A DNA stretch of 64,000 nucleotides from Aquabacter spiritensis. Lineage in GTDB: Bacteria > Pseudomonadota > Alphaproteobacteria > Rhizobiales > Xanthobacteraceae. The position numbers were made by a program, and so were the translations under genes. Shown in pieces: positions 26,261-35,284 of this stretch. The notes beneath the pieces are model-generated. The model searched no databases. It was not told where the DNA came from and worked only from the letters and a program-made list of their open reading frames with translations. The stretch spans positions 1 to 64,000 of the forward strand of contig NZ_SMAI01000012.1 in NCBI RefSeq assembly GCF_004346185.1. The letters run 5' to 3'. Numbering within the stretch: the stretch's first letter is position 1; each line of letters begins with the position of its first letter.

Positions 26261-27559
26261 TTAGGTCAAGGACTGCCCGGTCCGGTCCTTCAGGGTCAGC
26301 GCGGCCGCGAGCGAAAGTGCTGCGAGGCCGATGAGATAGAAGGCGGGAGACATGTCGTTCTGCGTGCGGTTCACGAGATAGACGGCGACCATCGGCGCCG
26401 TCCCGCCGATCAGGCCGGCGGCGACATTGTACGAAATCGACAAGGCCGTGCACCGGGTCTTGTGCTTGAACATCTCGACCAGGACCACCGGCATCGGTCC
26501 GGCATAAGCCGCGATCAGAACGGCAAACCCGATCTGGCCCATCAGGATCAGCGCCGGGTCCGAGCTGTCGATCAGCCGGAACAGCGGCCACGAGAACAGA
26601 ACCAGACCCGCAAGCCCCCCGACGACGACGATCTTGCGCCCCACGCGGTCGGTGAGGGCCGAGAAGAAGAAGGCGAGCGCGAGCAGAACGATCATGCTCA
26701 CCGTGTTGATCTGCAGCGCTTCGCGCTCGGGCAGGCCGTCGATCTGGTGCATGTAGGTCGTGAGATAGACGAAGACGAGATAGAAGCTCGCCCCCAGCAT
26801 TCCGTTGAGCGCGATGCCGCGCAGAATGTTGCGCCAATCCTCGCGCAGCGCCGCCACGATGGGCGCCTGGCCCGGCGGGGCGACGGGCTCGGGCATTTCG
26901 TTCGCCGAGCGGCGCAGGAGCAAGGTGAACCCGCCGAGCAGAATGCCGGCGAGGAAGGGCAGCCGCCAGCCCCACGCCACCAATTGGTCGGTCGTCAGCA
27001 CCGACGCGGTGAGCGCCCCCACGGCCGAGCCGAGCAGCGTGCCCCCCGTCGCGCCGAGCCCGGCAAAGCCGGTGATCGCCCCGCGCCGCCGGGCATGGGC
27101 GTTCTCGCCGAGAAAAATGGCCGCCATGGTGTATTCTCCGCCGATCGAAACACCCTGCAGGAGACGCAGCGCGAGGAGGAGAAGCGGCGCCGCGGCGCCG
27201 ATCTGCCCATAGGTCGGCAGAAGGCCGATGGCGACGGTGGAGACCGACATCATGCCGGCCGAGATATAAAGCGCCAGGCGCCGGCCGTGGCGGTCGCCGA
27301 TATGGCCGAAGATCAACCCGCCGAGCGGGCGCATCAGGAAGGATGCGGCGAAGATGCCGAAGGCGGAGATCAGCCCGACGAACGGGTCCGCGCTGGGGAA
27401 GAAATTCTTCGCGAACACGCTGGCGAGAAAGCCATAGGCGGCGAAGTCATACCATTCGAGCATGTTGCCGAGAGAGCCGGCGGCGATCATGCGCGGCGTG
27501 ATTGTCGCCCGCGGCCCGTCCGTTCCCACGCGGGGCCCGTCAAGGGCCGAAATGGTCAC
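26261..27559 (-). CDS. MFS transporter, metabolite:H+ symporter (MHS/ProP-like) family
   Basis: A 432-residue inner-membrane transporter of the MHS branch of the major facilitator superfamily, with about 12 transmembrane segments. The family signature [13 protein letters not shown] lies in the first membrane segment, and [16 protein letters not shown] is the loop 2-3 MFS motif. The relatives carry proline/betaine, citrate or alpha-ketoglutarate. The GTG start overlaps the glyQ stop (GTGA), so it is translationally coupled to the tRNA synthetase alpha subunit. Its place between glyQ and glyS is unusual. The substrate cannot be deduced. Confidence 0.92.
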   Translation of the reverse strand: MTISALDGPRVGTDGPRATITPRMIAAGSLGNMLEWYDFAAYGFLASVFAKNFFPSADPFVGLISAFGIFAASFLMRPLGGLIFGHIGDRHGRRLALYISAGMMSVSTVAIGLLPTYGQIGAAAPLLLLALRLLQGVSIGGEYTMAAIFLGENAHARRRGAITGFAGLGATGGTLLGSAVGALTASVLTTDQLVAWGWRLPFLAGILLGGFTLLLRRSANEMPEPVAPPGQAPIVAALREDWRNILRGIALNGMLGASFYLVFVYLTTYMHQIDGLPEREALQINTVSMIVLLALAFFFSALTDRVGRKIVVVGGLAGLVLFSWPLFRLIDSSDPALILMGQIGFAVLIAAYAGPMPVVLVEMFKHKTRCTALSISYNVAAGLIGGTAPMVAVYLVNRTQNDMSPAFYLIGLAALSLAAALTLKDRTGQSLT

Positions 27560-28482
27560 GCCGCGCCCCCGGCCTCGGTCCGCAGCCAGGCGGCACCGCA
27601 TGCTTTGGCCAGTTCGCGGACCCGCAGGATGTAGCTCTGCCGCTCGGTGACGGAGATCACCCCGCGGGCGTCGAGAAGATTGAAGACGTGGGACGCCTTG
27701 ATGCACTGGTCATAGGCCGGCAGCACCATCAGATGGCGCGGCCCGCCGTCCCCGGCGGCGAGATAGCGCGTGCACGCGCCTTCGGCCATGCGGAACTGTT
27801 CGAGCAGCATGGCGGTGTCGGCGTGCTCGAAATTGTGCCGCGAATATTCCTGCTCCGCCTGCTTGAAGACGTCGCCATACGTGACCTTCTCGGTCCCGGT
27901 GCGGCCGTTGAAATTGAGGTCGTAGACGTTCTCGACGCCCTGCACATACATGGCGAGGCGTTCGAGGCCGTATGTCAGCTCGCCGGACACCGGCGCGCAT
28001 TCGAAGCCGGCGACCTGCTGGAAATAGGTGAATTGGGACACTTCCATCCCGTCGCACCAGCATTCCCAGCCGAGCCCCCACGCACCCAGCGTCGGGCTCT
28101 CCCAATCGTCCTCGACGAACCGCACGTCGTGCAGGCGCAGATCGATGCCGATCGCCGCGAGCGACCGGAGATAGAGATCCTGGAGGTCCTCTGGAGACGG
28201 CTTCAGGATCACCTGGAATTGGTAATAATGCTGGAGACGGTTCGGGTTCTCGCCGTATCGGCCGTCCTTCGGCCGGCGCGAAGGCTGCACATAGGCGGCC
28301 TTCCAGGGACGCGGCCCGAGCGCCCGCAACGTCGTCGCGGGGTGAAACGTGCCGGCGCCCACCTCCATGTCGTAGGGCTGGAGGATGACGCAGCCCTGGT
28401 CGGCCCAGAAGCGCTGCAAGGTCAGGAGCAACCCCTGAAACGAGGCGTCCGGGCGCATGTGCGGCGGAAGGGCCGGATCCAT
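27556..28482 (-). CDS. glyQ: Glycine-tRNA ligase alpha subunit
   Basis: Catalytic alpha subunit of glycyl-tRNA synthetase (class II), 308 residues. The opening [44 protein letters not shown] and the motif [38 protein letters not shown] are nearly invariant in the family; [24 protein letters not shown] follows. Upstream is the divergent repeat-protein gene. It heads the minus-strand set glyQ, MHS transporter, glyS. Confidence 0.97.
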   Translation of the reverse strand: MDPALPPHMRPDASFQGLLLTLQRFWADQGCVILQPYDMEVGAGTFHPATTLRALGPRPWKAAYVQPSRRPKDGRYGENPNRLQHYYQFQVILKPSPEDLQDLYLRSLAAIGIDLRLHDVRFVEDDWESPTLGAWGLGWECWCDGMEVSQFTYFQQVAGFECAPVSGELTYGLERLAMYVQGVENVYDLNFNGRTGTEKVTYGDVFKQAEQEYSRHNFEHADTAMLLEQFRMAEGACTRYLAAGDGGPRHLMVLPAYDQCIKASHVFNLLDARGVISVTERQSYILRVRELAKACGAAWLRTEAGGAA

Positions 28483-28700
28483 CTTCAGTCCTGCGGGCGA
28501 TGAGCCGAGGGAGGTCTCGGGGGCGCGCGGACACTAGTTGCGGCGCCGCACCAGATCAAGCCCGGCGCCGGGCGCACACGCGGGTGGAGCCGGCGAATTG
28601 TTCCCGTCCGACGTGGCCGGCGAACCCACAATGCTGTGAATGAACTCAACGGCTTGAGGTGCGTTCTTGGGGACAACGGGAGGCGAAAGGAGAATTTTGC

Positions 28701-29141
28701 ATGCGTAAGCTCAGCCTTGTCACGGCAGCCTTGCTTGCCCTCACCACCGTCGGCGCGTCCGCCCAGACGAGCGGAACGGCCGCGAGCCCCAACACCCAGG
28801 CCGGCCCGGCCCAACAGGGTGGCCGCACGCAGGCCACGCCGGGATATAGCGGCCCCGGAATGATCAATCCGGCCAATCCGGCGGCGCAGCCCACGCCGCA
28901 GAGCGGAACCACGGCCAGCCCGAACACCCAGGCCGGCCCGGCCCAGCAGGGCGGCCGCACCCAGGCGACCCCGGGATATAGCGGCGCCGGCGTGATCAAT
29001 CCGGCCAGCCCCGCCGCGCAACCCACGCCGCAGAGCGGCACCACGGCCAGCCCGAACACCCAGGCTGGTCCGGCTCAGCAGGGCGGCCGCACACAGGCAA
29101 CTCCGGGCGGCTCGCCGGGTTCGACCTCGTCGGCACGATGA
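28701..29141 (+). CDS. Secreted tandem-repeat protein of unknown function
   Basis: A 146-residue exported protein with a Sec signal (residues 1-22, ending ASAQ) and then two full 44-residue repeats (24-67, 68-111) and a partial third (112-146). Each begins with SGT(A/T)ASPNTQAGPAQQGGRTQ, is rich in Pro, Gly, Gln, Thr and lacks cysteine, so it should be disordered and periplasmic or extracellular. GAAAGGAGA precedes the ATG. The repeats are almost identical at DNA level, pointing to recent expansion. I know no family for it. A degraded further copy follows the stop codon. Confidence 0.75.
   Translation: MRKLSLVTAALLALTTVGASAQTSGTAASPNTQAGPAQQGGRTQATPGYSGPGMINPANPAAQPTPQSGTTASPNTQAGPAQQGGRTQATPGYSGAGVINPASPAAQPTPQSGTTASPNTQAGPAQQGGRTQATPGGSPGSTSSAR
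28770..29141 (+). repeat. 132-base tandem repeats
   Basis: Two complete 132-base units (28770-28901 and 28902-29033) and a third one cut at 29141 share long stretches of identical sequence. They encode the repeats of the secreted protein; a fourth, frame-shifted unit continues to about 29245. Confidence 0.8.
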
Positions 29142-29245
29142 TGGCGCCGGCCGGCCCGGTGCCGCGCAGCGGGACCACCTCCGGCTCGAACACCCAAGCC
29201 GGTGCCGCCCGCCAGCGGTCGGACCCAGGCGTCCCGCCACGGTGA
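29138..29245 (+). pseudogene. Decayed fourth repeat of the secreted repeat protein
   Basis: A 35-codon frame that begins with the ATG overlapping the repeat-gene stop encodes SGTTSGSNTQAG, clearly the start of a fourth 44-residue unit, in a frame shifted relative to the gene. Beyond codon 30 the SGRTQA part of the repeat resumes in yet another frame. Two or more indels have broken this copy; it may be read weakly by coupling at the ATGA overlap. Confidence 0.5.
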
Positions 29246-29288
29246 TGCCGGGCGGGTGACCGCGGTCCCGCCGCCGGGCGACGACAAT

Positions 29289-29318
29289 GGCCTCGGAGCC
29301 CCCGCTCCGGGGCCATTT
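29289..29318 (+). terminator. Terminator-like hairpin after the repeat gene
   Basis: Eleven-base arms (29289-29299, 29304-29314) with one G-U pair enclose a CCCC loop and are followed by ATTTC. It lies between the convergent repeat gene and the cyclotransferase-like gene. Confidence 0.5.
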
Positions 29319-29349
29319 CGCGTCCGGGCGGCAATCCCCGGCACCGGGC

Positions 29350-30153
29350 TCAGCGCGCGGGCGCGGGGCTCTCCCGGAGCGCGGACAGATGGCGCGCCGT
29401 ATAGGTCTCCGGAAACAGCCGGTCGGGAAACGACGCCGACGCGGGCATGGTGCGGCGGAGCAGGCCGTCGATCGTCCCGGCTTTCGGGAGCGCGACCCAG
29501 GGCCGGCGGGCCGTCTCCCGGTCGTTGAGCCAGAAGGCGCCCCAATCCGCCGTCGTCGCGATCAGCTCGGCGGCATAGCTCTCGCCATATTCCAGCGCGC
29601 CCAGAAGGACGAGGTCGATATAGGACTGAACCAGCGGGCGGTGCGCATCGGGCAGGAGCGGCACGGCGGCGGCATCGGCGACGTGCTTGGGCACATAGGC
29701 CCAGATGGTTCCGGTCTCCGGCAGGCCCTGCCAGGACAAAGGCTCGATCAGCGGCCGGGCGACGGCGACCCGGTCATACCCGCCTTCGCGGCGGTCGAAG
29801 CGCGGCAGAAGTTCGGCATCGACCGGAAACACCACGCCATTGATGCTGGCGCCGGCTTCGCCCGCCCCGCGCGGCCGCAGGCCCAGCGCCGTGAAGTTGC
29901 CGCCCCGCGCGCACCAGGAACGGATCAGGCCGAAGTCCGGCGACAGCCGCGCCGGGACCACGCCCATGCCCGGCCGCCCGGTGCTCTCGCGCGAGGGCGT
30001 GTTGATCAGGCTGCCATAGCCGAAGATGAAATCGGTTGGCGGCGCCGCGAGCGGCTCGCGCCAGTAATTCTCTTTCCCCCAGGCCGGGACGGCCGACAGC
30101 CCGGCGGGCGCCGCCGCCAATCCCGCGAGGAAAGCGCGGCGGGTCATCACCAT
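29350..30153 (-). CDS. Gamma-glutamylcyclotransferase-like protein with export signal
   Basis: A 267-residue protein with an N-terminal twin-arginine-like signal (TRRAFLAGLAAAPAGLSAVPA) and a gamma-glutamylcyclotransferase-like (GGCT/AIG2) fold that opens with FIFGYGSLIN. The conserved FGYGSLxN motif binds the substrate in the family; a glutamate near the middle normally acts as catalytic base, and E-containing segments such as ELLPRFDRREGGYDRV are present. The ATG at 30153 has GGGAG ten bases upstream. Export is uncommon for this fold, which normally acts in the cytoplasm. Substrate unknown; degradation of gamma-glutamyl peptides in the periplasm is a possibility. Confidence 0.75.
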   Translation of the reverse strand: MVMTRRAFLAGLAAAPAGLSAVPAWGKENYWREPLAAPPTDFIFGYGSLINTPSRESTGRPGMGVVPARLSPDFGLIRSWCARGGNFTALGLRPRGAGEAGASINGVVFPVDAELLPRFDRREGGYDRVAVARPLIEPLSWQGLPETGTIWAYVPKHVADAAAVPLLPDAHRPLVQSYIDLVLLGALEYGESYAAELIATTADWGAFWLNDRETARRPWVALPKAGTIDGLLRRTMPASASFPDRLFPETYTARHLSALRESPAPAR

Positions 30154-30307
30154 GTGCGGGATCTCCCAGGTGCACGCCGCGCCGGCAGATCGGCACGACG
30201 TGGCTCGGTACGATGTGGCTCTGTGCCCTGTGAATGCTGCAATGCAACTTCGTCCTTGCCGCCCCCAGACTCCCGTCGCATTCTGACGCTGCCGAGGGGG
30301 GATGCCA

Positions 30308-31348
30308 ATGAAGCTGCCACGAAATTTCTTCAAGCCGCTCGCCATCGGCGCGCCCGCGCCCTATCGCGACCTGCCCGTCCGCCTGGAGCGGATGATCCAT
30401 TTCGTGCCGCCCCATTTGGAGAAGCTGCGGGCCAAGGTGCCCGACCTCGCCAAGCAGGTGGACGTGGTTCTCGGCAATCTGGAAGACGCGATCCCGATCG
30501 ACGCGAAGGAAGCCGCCCGGGCCGGCTTCATCGCGCTCGGCCATGCGGTCGATTTCGGATCGACCGGGCTCTGGACACGGATCAACGCCCTCAACAGCCC
30601 GTGGGCGCTGGACGACGTGATCGAGATCGTCGGGGCGATCGGCAACAAGCTCGACGTGATCATGCTGCCCAAGGTCGACGGCCCCTGGGACATCGCCTAT
30701 CTCGACCAGTTGCTCGCCCAGCTCGAAGCCCGGCACGCCATCGGCAAGCCGATCCTCATCCACGCGATTCTCGAGACCGCCGAGGGCGTGAAGAATGTCG
30801 AGGCGATCGCGTCCGCCTCCCCGCGCATGCACGGCATGAGCCTCGGCCCGGCGGACCTTGCGGCCTCGCGCGCCATGAAGACGACGCGCGTCGGCGGCGG
30901 CCATCCCGACTATAAGGTGCTCGCCGACGCCGATGGCGATGCGCCCCGCGCCGGCTATCAGCAGGATCTCTGGCATTATACGGTCGGCAAGATGGTCGAT
31001 GCCTGCGCCGCCAACGGCATCAAGCCGTTCTACGGCCCGTTCGGCGATTTTGGCGACCTCGCGGCCTGCGAGAGCCAGTTCCGCAACGCCTTCCTGCAGG
31101 GCTGCGTCGGCGCCTGGTCGCTGCACCCGACCCAGATCGATATCGCCAAGCGCGTCTTCAGCCCGGACCCGGGCGAGGTCGCCTTCGCCCTCAAGATCCT
31201 GGAAGCGATGCCGGACGGGGCCGGCGCGGTGATGATCGACGGGAAGATGCAGGATGATGCAACCTGGAAACAGGCCAAGGTGATCGTCGATCTCGCGCGG
31301 ATCGTGGCCGCCAAGGACGCCGATCTCGCAAAACTGTACGGATTGTAA
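30308..31348 (+). CDS. HpcH/HpaI aldolase/citrate lyase-family CoA ester lyase
   Basis: A 346-residue member of the CitE-like family, which cleaves beta-hydroxy-acyl-CoA esters such as malyl-CoA. Typical elements are the early [19 protein letters not shown] (magnesium-binding Glu and Asp), [15 protein letters not shown] with the conserved glutamate, the [13 protein letters not shown] motif and [16 protein letters not shown]. It is a divergent branch rather than a close match to the characterised malyl-CoA lyase Mcl, so the exact substrate is not certain. GAGGGGG lies seven bases before the ATG at 30308. It may feed glyoxylate and acetyl-CoA metabolism, fitting a C1- or C2-using bacterium. Confidence 0.85.
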   Translation: MKLPRNFFKPLAIGAPAPYRDLPVRLERMIHFVPPHLEKLRAKVPDLAKQVDVVLGNLEDAIPIDAKEAARAGFIALGHAVDFGSTGLWTRINALNSPWALDDVIEIVGAIGNKLDVIMLPKVDGPWDIAYLDQLLAQLEARHAIGKPILIHAILETAEGVKNVEAIASASPRMHGMSLGPADLAASRAMKTTRVGGGHPDYKVLADADGDAPRAGYQQDLWHYTVGKMVDACAANGIKPFYGPFGDFGDLAACESQFRNAFLQGCVGAWSLHPTQIDIAKRVFSPDPGEVAFALKILEAMPDGAGAVMIDGKMQDDATWKQAKVIVDLARIVAAKDADLAKLYGL

Positions 31349-31401
31349 GTTGCGCCCGCCGCCGGGGGGTGGCATCAGGGGGTAAAACAAGGGGGCCGCT
31401 C

Positions 31402-31845
31402 ATGCCGCACAATCAGAAGCCAAGGGATGCCGCCCCCCTCGCCCCGGCGCGCCGTCGTGGTGCCATCACTGGGGGACACGCCCTCGTCGCCGAAACGCCC
31501 CGCGCCGCGAACGCGTTCACGCCCCGCCTGGCCAAGTTCCGGATCGGCGAAGTCGTGCGCCACAAGCACTTCCCGTTCCGCGGCGTGGTGTTCGACGTCG
31601 ATCCCGTCTTCGACAATACCGAGGAATGGTGGCTCGCCATTCCCGAAGAGATCCGGCCGCACAAGGACCAGCCGTTCTACCATCTGTTCGCGGAGAATGC
31701 GGAAAGCGAATATGTCGCCTACGTCTCCGAACAGAATCTGGAACGGGACAATTCCGACGAGCCGGTGCGCCACCCGCAGGTCGCCGAAGCCCTCGCCGAG
31801 GATGGCGAGGGCGGCTGGCAGGTGCGCCGCGACCTTCTGAACTGA
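31402..31845 (+). CDS. hspQ: Heat shock protein HspQ (YccV-like)
   Basis: HspQ is a small protein involved in protein quality control; in E. coli it is an adaptor for the Lon protease and a binder of hemimethylated oriC. The YccV-like domain begins near residue 42 with AKFRIGEVVRHKHFPFRGVVFDVDPVF and includes KDQPFYHLFAENAESEYVAYVSEQNL and the GEPVRHP-like ending DEPVRHPQV. The product is 147 residues because a proline/alanine/arginine-rich extension of about 40 residues precedes the domain; AAGGGGG upstream of the ATG supports this start. The extension is longer than in usual family members. Confidence 0.92.
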   Translation: MPHNQKPRDAAPLAPARRRGAITGGHALVAETPRAANAFTPRLAKFRIGEVVRHKHFPFRGVVFDVDPVFDNTEEWWLAIPEEIRPHKDQPFYHLFAENAESEYVAYVSEQNLERDNSDEPVRHPQVAEALAEDGEGGWQVRRDLLN

Positions 31846-31885
31846 TCCGTCCGGCCCGGGATGCGCGCGCCCGCAGCCGGGAACG

Positions 31886-33007
31886 TCATTGCAGCGTGGT
31901 CTCGGCAAGCCAGGTCTTCACCGCATTGAGCGCCTCGCCGCGATTGCCGGTGCGGTGCTGCGCCTCGTCATAGATGGCGAGCTGCATGTCCGCGCTGGTC
32001 CCGTCCGTTGCGATGGTGCGCAGATGAAGCAGCGCATCCAGCGCGCCCAGCGCGTGGGCGTCGTCGGAAACCAGCGCAATGAGCGCCTCGACCGCGTCGG
32101 GCACGCCCACCGCCCGCTGCTGCACGCGGTCGACGAACGAGCCGTGGACGCCGTAGCGCTGCGCCCGCCATTTGTTCTCGTTCGCGATCGCCCGATCCAC
32201 CGCGCCGACCTGCCGGTTATGGTCGGGATTGCGCACCAGGAAGCGCACGAGGCTCCGGTACAAAGCCGCGATCGCGACCGTATCCTCGACCCGGGTGCAG
32301 CTGTCCGGCGCGCGCAATTCCAGCGTCGGATGCTTCGACGAGGGCCGGATCGCCCACCACACATAGCTCGAATCCGCAATCGCCCCCGCCGCGACGAGGG
32401 CCTGCACATAGGCCTGGTACGCCGCATTGTCCTCGAACAGTTCCGGCAGGCCGGTGCGCGGCAGTTCGTCATAGGCCGCCAGGCGATAGCCCATCAGCCC
32501 GGTCTGCTTCGCCCCCCAGAACGGCGAGGAGGTCGCGAGCGCGATGAAATGCGGGATATAAGGCAGGATCCGCCGCATCACGTCGACGCGCTGATCGGGA
32601 TCCGGCAATTGGACATGGACGTGCAGGCCGCACACCATGTTGCGCTCGCCCAGCATTTGGAGATCTTCCATCAGGCTGTCATAGCGGTTCGCCTGGGTGT
32701 GCCGCACCCCGTCCCAGGTCGCCGTGGGATGGGTGCCGGCAGCGATGAAGCCGAGCCCATGTTCGGCGGCGACCCGCGCCGCGCGCCCGCGCAGATCCCG
32801 CAGGTCCTCCAGCGCCCCGCCCGTCCAGGTCGCCGGCTCGGTCGCGATCTCCAGCTGGGATTGCAGCAGTTCGACCGTCACGGCATCGCCGAGCGCCAGC
32901 TTCAGCTGGTCGAAGAAGCCGGCCGGCATGCGCCGCTGAACGGTGTTGGTGTCCGCATCGACGACGAAGAATTCCTCTTCGATGCCGAAGCGATAATCCT
33001 GGGACAT
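31886..33007 (-). CDS. YbdK-type carboxylate-amine ligase (GCS2 family)
   Basis: A 373-residue protein of the glutamate-cysteine ligase 2 family; YbdK has weak gamma-glutamyl-cysteine ligase activity in vitro. It has the [14 protein letters not shown] opening, [37 protein letters not shown] and [18 protein letters not shown], including acidic and histidine residues that bind metal and ATP in the family. The strong GGAGGGAG ribosome site supports the ATG at 33007. It lies downstream of rsmE on the same strand, with 321 bases between. The physiological substrate is unknown. Confidence 0.9.
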   Translation of the reverse strand: MSQDYRFGIEEEFFVVDADTNTVQRRMPAGFFDQLKLALGDAVTVELLQSQLEIATEPATWTGGALEDLRDLRGRAARVAAEHGLGFIAAGTHPTATWDGVRHTQANRYDSLMEDLQMLGERNMVCGLHVHVQLPDPDQRVDVMRRILPYIPHFIALATSSPFWGAKQTGLMGYRLAAYDELPRTGLPELFEDNAAYQAYVQALVAAGAIADSSYVWWAIRPSSKHPTLELRAPDSCTRVEDTVAIAALYRSLVRFLVRNPDHNRQVGAVDRAIANENKWRAQRYGVHGSFVDRVQQRAVGVPDAVEALIALVSDDAHALGALDALLHLRTIATDGTSADMQLAIYDEAQHRTGNRGEALNAVKTWLAETTLQ

Positions 33008-33328
33008 GAAATCTCCCTCCGCCTCACTCCTGAAGCGAGCCTTAAACGCCACGCTCGCGTCCGCGGTTTCCTCGATCGGTGAAAAATCGCACGGCGCAGG
33101 CGCTTGTGTCTGGCGCGAACGGAGCGCCCCATGTCCCGCAAGGCAAATAGTCCATCGTCGCGGCGCAAATACGCCTTTAGCCCGGCCGGATCAGTTTTCG
33201 AATTCTATCGTTTCGACACACGGGCTGCGTCCCGCGCCTGTGGTTTTACTCGCAAATGCTCGCAGAGGCAGGGATGGGCGGAAATTTCATTCCCCACCGG
33301 CAAGCAAGCGGCCGAAGGCCCGAACGGG
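33008..33328. other. Intergenic region between rsmE and the YbdK-type gene
   Basis: This 321-base stretch is less GC-rich than its surroundings and should hold the promoter of the YbdK-type gene. A plus-strand frame from the ATG at 33131 looks a little coding-like in codon choice but ends inside rsmE on the opposite strand, and I could not connect it to a family. Confidence 0.35.
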
Positions 33329-34069
33329 TCAGCCCCGCAGATCGCCCCGCGTCGCCTGAATCAGCGCCAGCGCCGCGATCGCTGCAGTGTCCGCCCTGAG
33401 GATGCGTGGGCCGAGCGAGAGGATCAGGGTCCGCGGCCGCGCGCGCAGCATCGCGCGCTCTTCCGCCGCAAAACCGCCTTCCGGCCCGATCAGGAGGGTC
33501 GCAGCGCCCGCGGGCGCGCCGGTCAGCGCCGCGATCGGATCCGCCACCGGGGCGGCTTCGTCGCAGAAGACGAGCAAGCGCTCGGCCGGCAGGCCACCGA
33601 GCCAGCGCTCGAGGGGAAGCGGATCGTCGAGGTCGGGGATCGCGAGGATCCCGCATTGCTCCGCCGCCTCGATCGCATTCGCCCGCATCCGGTCGAGATT
33701 GACGCGCGCGACCTGGGTGTGGCGGGTCACGACGGGCGAGAGGCGCCCGACGCCCATCTCGACCGCCTTCTGAACCATATAATCGAGCCGCGCATGCTTC
33801 AGCGGCGCGAAGGCATAATCGACGGTGCCGAGCGGGGTCTGGTCGCGGATCCGCCGCTCGATCCGCATCTGCACGGCCCGCTTCGGGCCCGCGATGCGGT
33901 GCGCCAGCCATTCCCCGTCCTGCCCGTTGAACAGAAGCAGCGCGCCGCCCTCCGGCAGCCGGATCACATTGTTCACGTAATGCGCCTGGTCCGGCGCCAG
34001 GGCGACCTGCGCGTCTTCGGCGAGCGGTTCGGAGACGAAGAGGCGCTGCGTGCGGAGGGGAATGCTCAT
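33329..34069 (-). CDS. rsmE: 16S rRNA (uracil(1498)-N(3))-methyltransferase
   Basis: RsmE methylates N3 of U1498 in the small ribosomal subunit RNA, using SAM. The 246-residue SPOUT-fold protein has the N-terminal PUA-like domain (YVNNVIRLPEGGALLLFNGQDGEWLA), and the C-terminal trefoil knot with LLIGPEGGFAAEE and LILSLGPRILRADTAAIAAL that binds SAM. Its ATG overlaps the stop of the cytochrome gene upstream (ATGA), so translation is coupled. Length and motifs are normal. Confidence 0.95.
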   Translation of the reverse strand: MSIPLRTQRLFVSEPLAEDAQVALAPDQAHYVNNVIRLPEGGALLLFNGQDGEWLAHRIAGPKRAVQMRIERRIRDQTPLGTVDYAFAPLKHARLDYMVQKAVEMGVGRLSPVVTRHTQVARVNLDRMRANAIEAAEQCGILAIPDLDDPLPLERWLGGLPAERLLVFCDEAAPVADPIAALTGAPAGAATLLIGPEGGFAAEERAMLRARPRTLILSLGPRILRADTAAIAALALIQATRGDLRG

Positions 34070-34515
34070 TTGCCATCCTCCGCGCCGGTCGCGCCGGAGG
34101 CGGAGAAGCCCTTGAGATAGGCGATCAGATTGGCCCGCTCGGCTTCGCCCTTGATGCCGAAAAAGGCCATCCGCCCACCGGGCGCCACCACTTTCGGATT
34201 GGCGAGATAGGCATCGAGCGTCGCAGCGTCCCAGGTCCGGCCGGCCGCACCGCCGTCGCGCAGGTCCTGCGAATAGGTGAAACCGGGAAAAGCCGCCCAG
34301 CGCGCGCCGACGATCCCGTTCAGCGGGGGGCCGACCTTGGCCTTGGCGCCGGGCCCGACGGCATGGCAGGGCAGGCATTTGCGGAACGCCTGCTCGCCTT
34401 TGGCGATGTCGGGCTCCGCAGCGTGGAGCGGCGGCGACAAAAGGGCAAGCCCCAGGGTCGCAACGGCCAGGATCGGACGGGCGCGGGACGGAGCCATGAG
34501 CGGAGAGCGGTCCAT
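34066..34515 (-). CDS. Class I c-type cytochrome, periplasmic
   Basis: A 149-residue exported mono-heme cytochrome c with an N-terminal hydrophobic signal (cleavage near LHAAEP) and one CXXCH heme motif, CLPCH, in AFRKCLPCHAVGPGAKAKVGPPLNGIVG. The second ligand is the methionine in GGRMAFFGIKGEAERANLIAYLK near the C terminus, as in cytochrome c2/c550. The start is either 34515 or 34497; neither has a clear ribosome site. It is divergent from the C1-cofactor operon and coupled to rsmE. It could serve as electron carrier; which dehydrogenase it partners is not visible. Confidence 0.9.
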   Translation of the reverse strand: MDRSPLMAPSRARPILAVATLGLALLSPPLHAAEPDIAKGEQAFRKCLPCHAVGPGAKAKVGPPLNGIVGARWAAFPGFTYSQDLRDGGAAGRTWDAATLDAYLANPKVVAPGGRMAFFGIKGEAERANLIAYLKGFSASGATGAEDGK

Positions 34516-34633
34516 GACGCGGGATATGCACCGGAAGCGGCCGAACCTCAATGCGCCAAGGTCGCACCCCGTGCACCTAAGGGCCGCCGGCCCGAGACTT
34601 GGATGCCGGCGGCGGCTCGGATACCATCGGCGC

Positions 34634-35284
34634 ATGCCGCCTGCCGTCCCCGCTCCTTCCGCCCCGCCGACGCCCGGGACGATCGTCGTCAAGCTGGGCG
34701 GAAGCCTCGCCGGGGCGCCGGACCTCTTCACCTTCACGGCGCAATTCGCGACGCGCGACGATGTGGTGATCGTGCCCGGCGGCGGACCGTTCGCGGACGC
34801 CGTCCGGCATGCGGAAGGCCCGCTGCGTCTGTCGCGCGGCGCCTGCCACCGCATGGCGATCCTCGGGATGGAGCAGATGGCGCACGCTTTGCGCGACATC
34901 GCCCCTGCGCTGCGCCCCTTGCGGACCCTGGACGAGGTGCGCCGCCATCGCGCCGGCCTGTGGTTCCCGGCCACCGAACTGCTCGGCGCCGACGACATCG
35001 AAGAAAGCTGGGATGTCACGTCGGACAGTCTGGCCTGCTGGCTCGCCCGGCGGATCGGCGCCGCACGCGTGGTCTTGGTGAAGGCACCCGGCGCCGTCCC
35101 GCCCATGAATGCCGCTGCCGCGACGTCCGCCGATATCGCCGGCTGGACGCGATCCGGGCGCGTCGACGGGGCATTTGCCGCCTATGCGGCGGCGTTCGGC
35201 GGTCCGGTCCATGTGATCGCCGCCGACGATGCGGCCGGGATCGCGCGTCTGTTCGGTCCCCTCCCCCGTCGGAGCGCCGCATGA
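34634..35284 (+). CDS. Amino-acid-kinase-family protein, MfnE-like
   Basis: A 216-residue cytoplasmic amino-acid-kinase-fold protein with IVVKLGGSLAGA at residues 17-28 and the VIVPGGGPFADAVR glycine-rich loop, the two ATP-site patterns of the family. In Methanocaldococcus the kinase MfnE of this fold phosphorylates the furan precursor of methanofuran. Because this gene heads a five-gene operon that ends in MfnB (DUF556), the same role is inferred here. It has no ribosome-binding consensus stronger than ordinary. Its stop overlaps the flavoprotein start by four bases. Confidence 0.8.
   Translation: MPPAVPAPSAPPTPGTIVVKLGGSLAGAPDLFTFTAQFATRDDVVIVPGGGPFADAVRHAEGPLRLSRGACHRMAILGMEQMAHALRDIAPALRPLRTLDEVRRHRAGLWFPATELLGADDIEESWDVTSDSLACWLARRIGAARVVLVKAPGAVPPMNAAAATSADIAGWTRSGRVDGAFAAYAAAFGGPVHVIAADDAAGIARLFGPLPRRSAA

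Noticed and set aside
23873-27634. A 1253-codon plus-strand open frame opposite glyS and the MHS transporter
   Set aside because: Long antisense frames are expected at this GC content; both genes on the minus strand are unmistakable and the frame product has no domain.
28770-29141. The 132-base repeats as a CRISPR array
   Set aside because: Units are long, contiguous, in frame and without spacers; no cas gene is present in the window.
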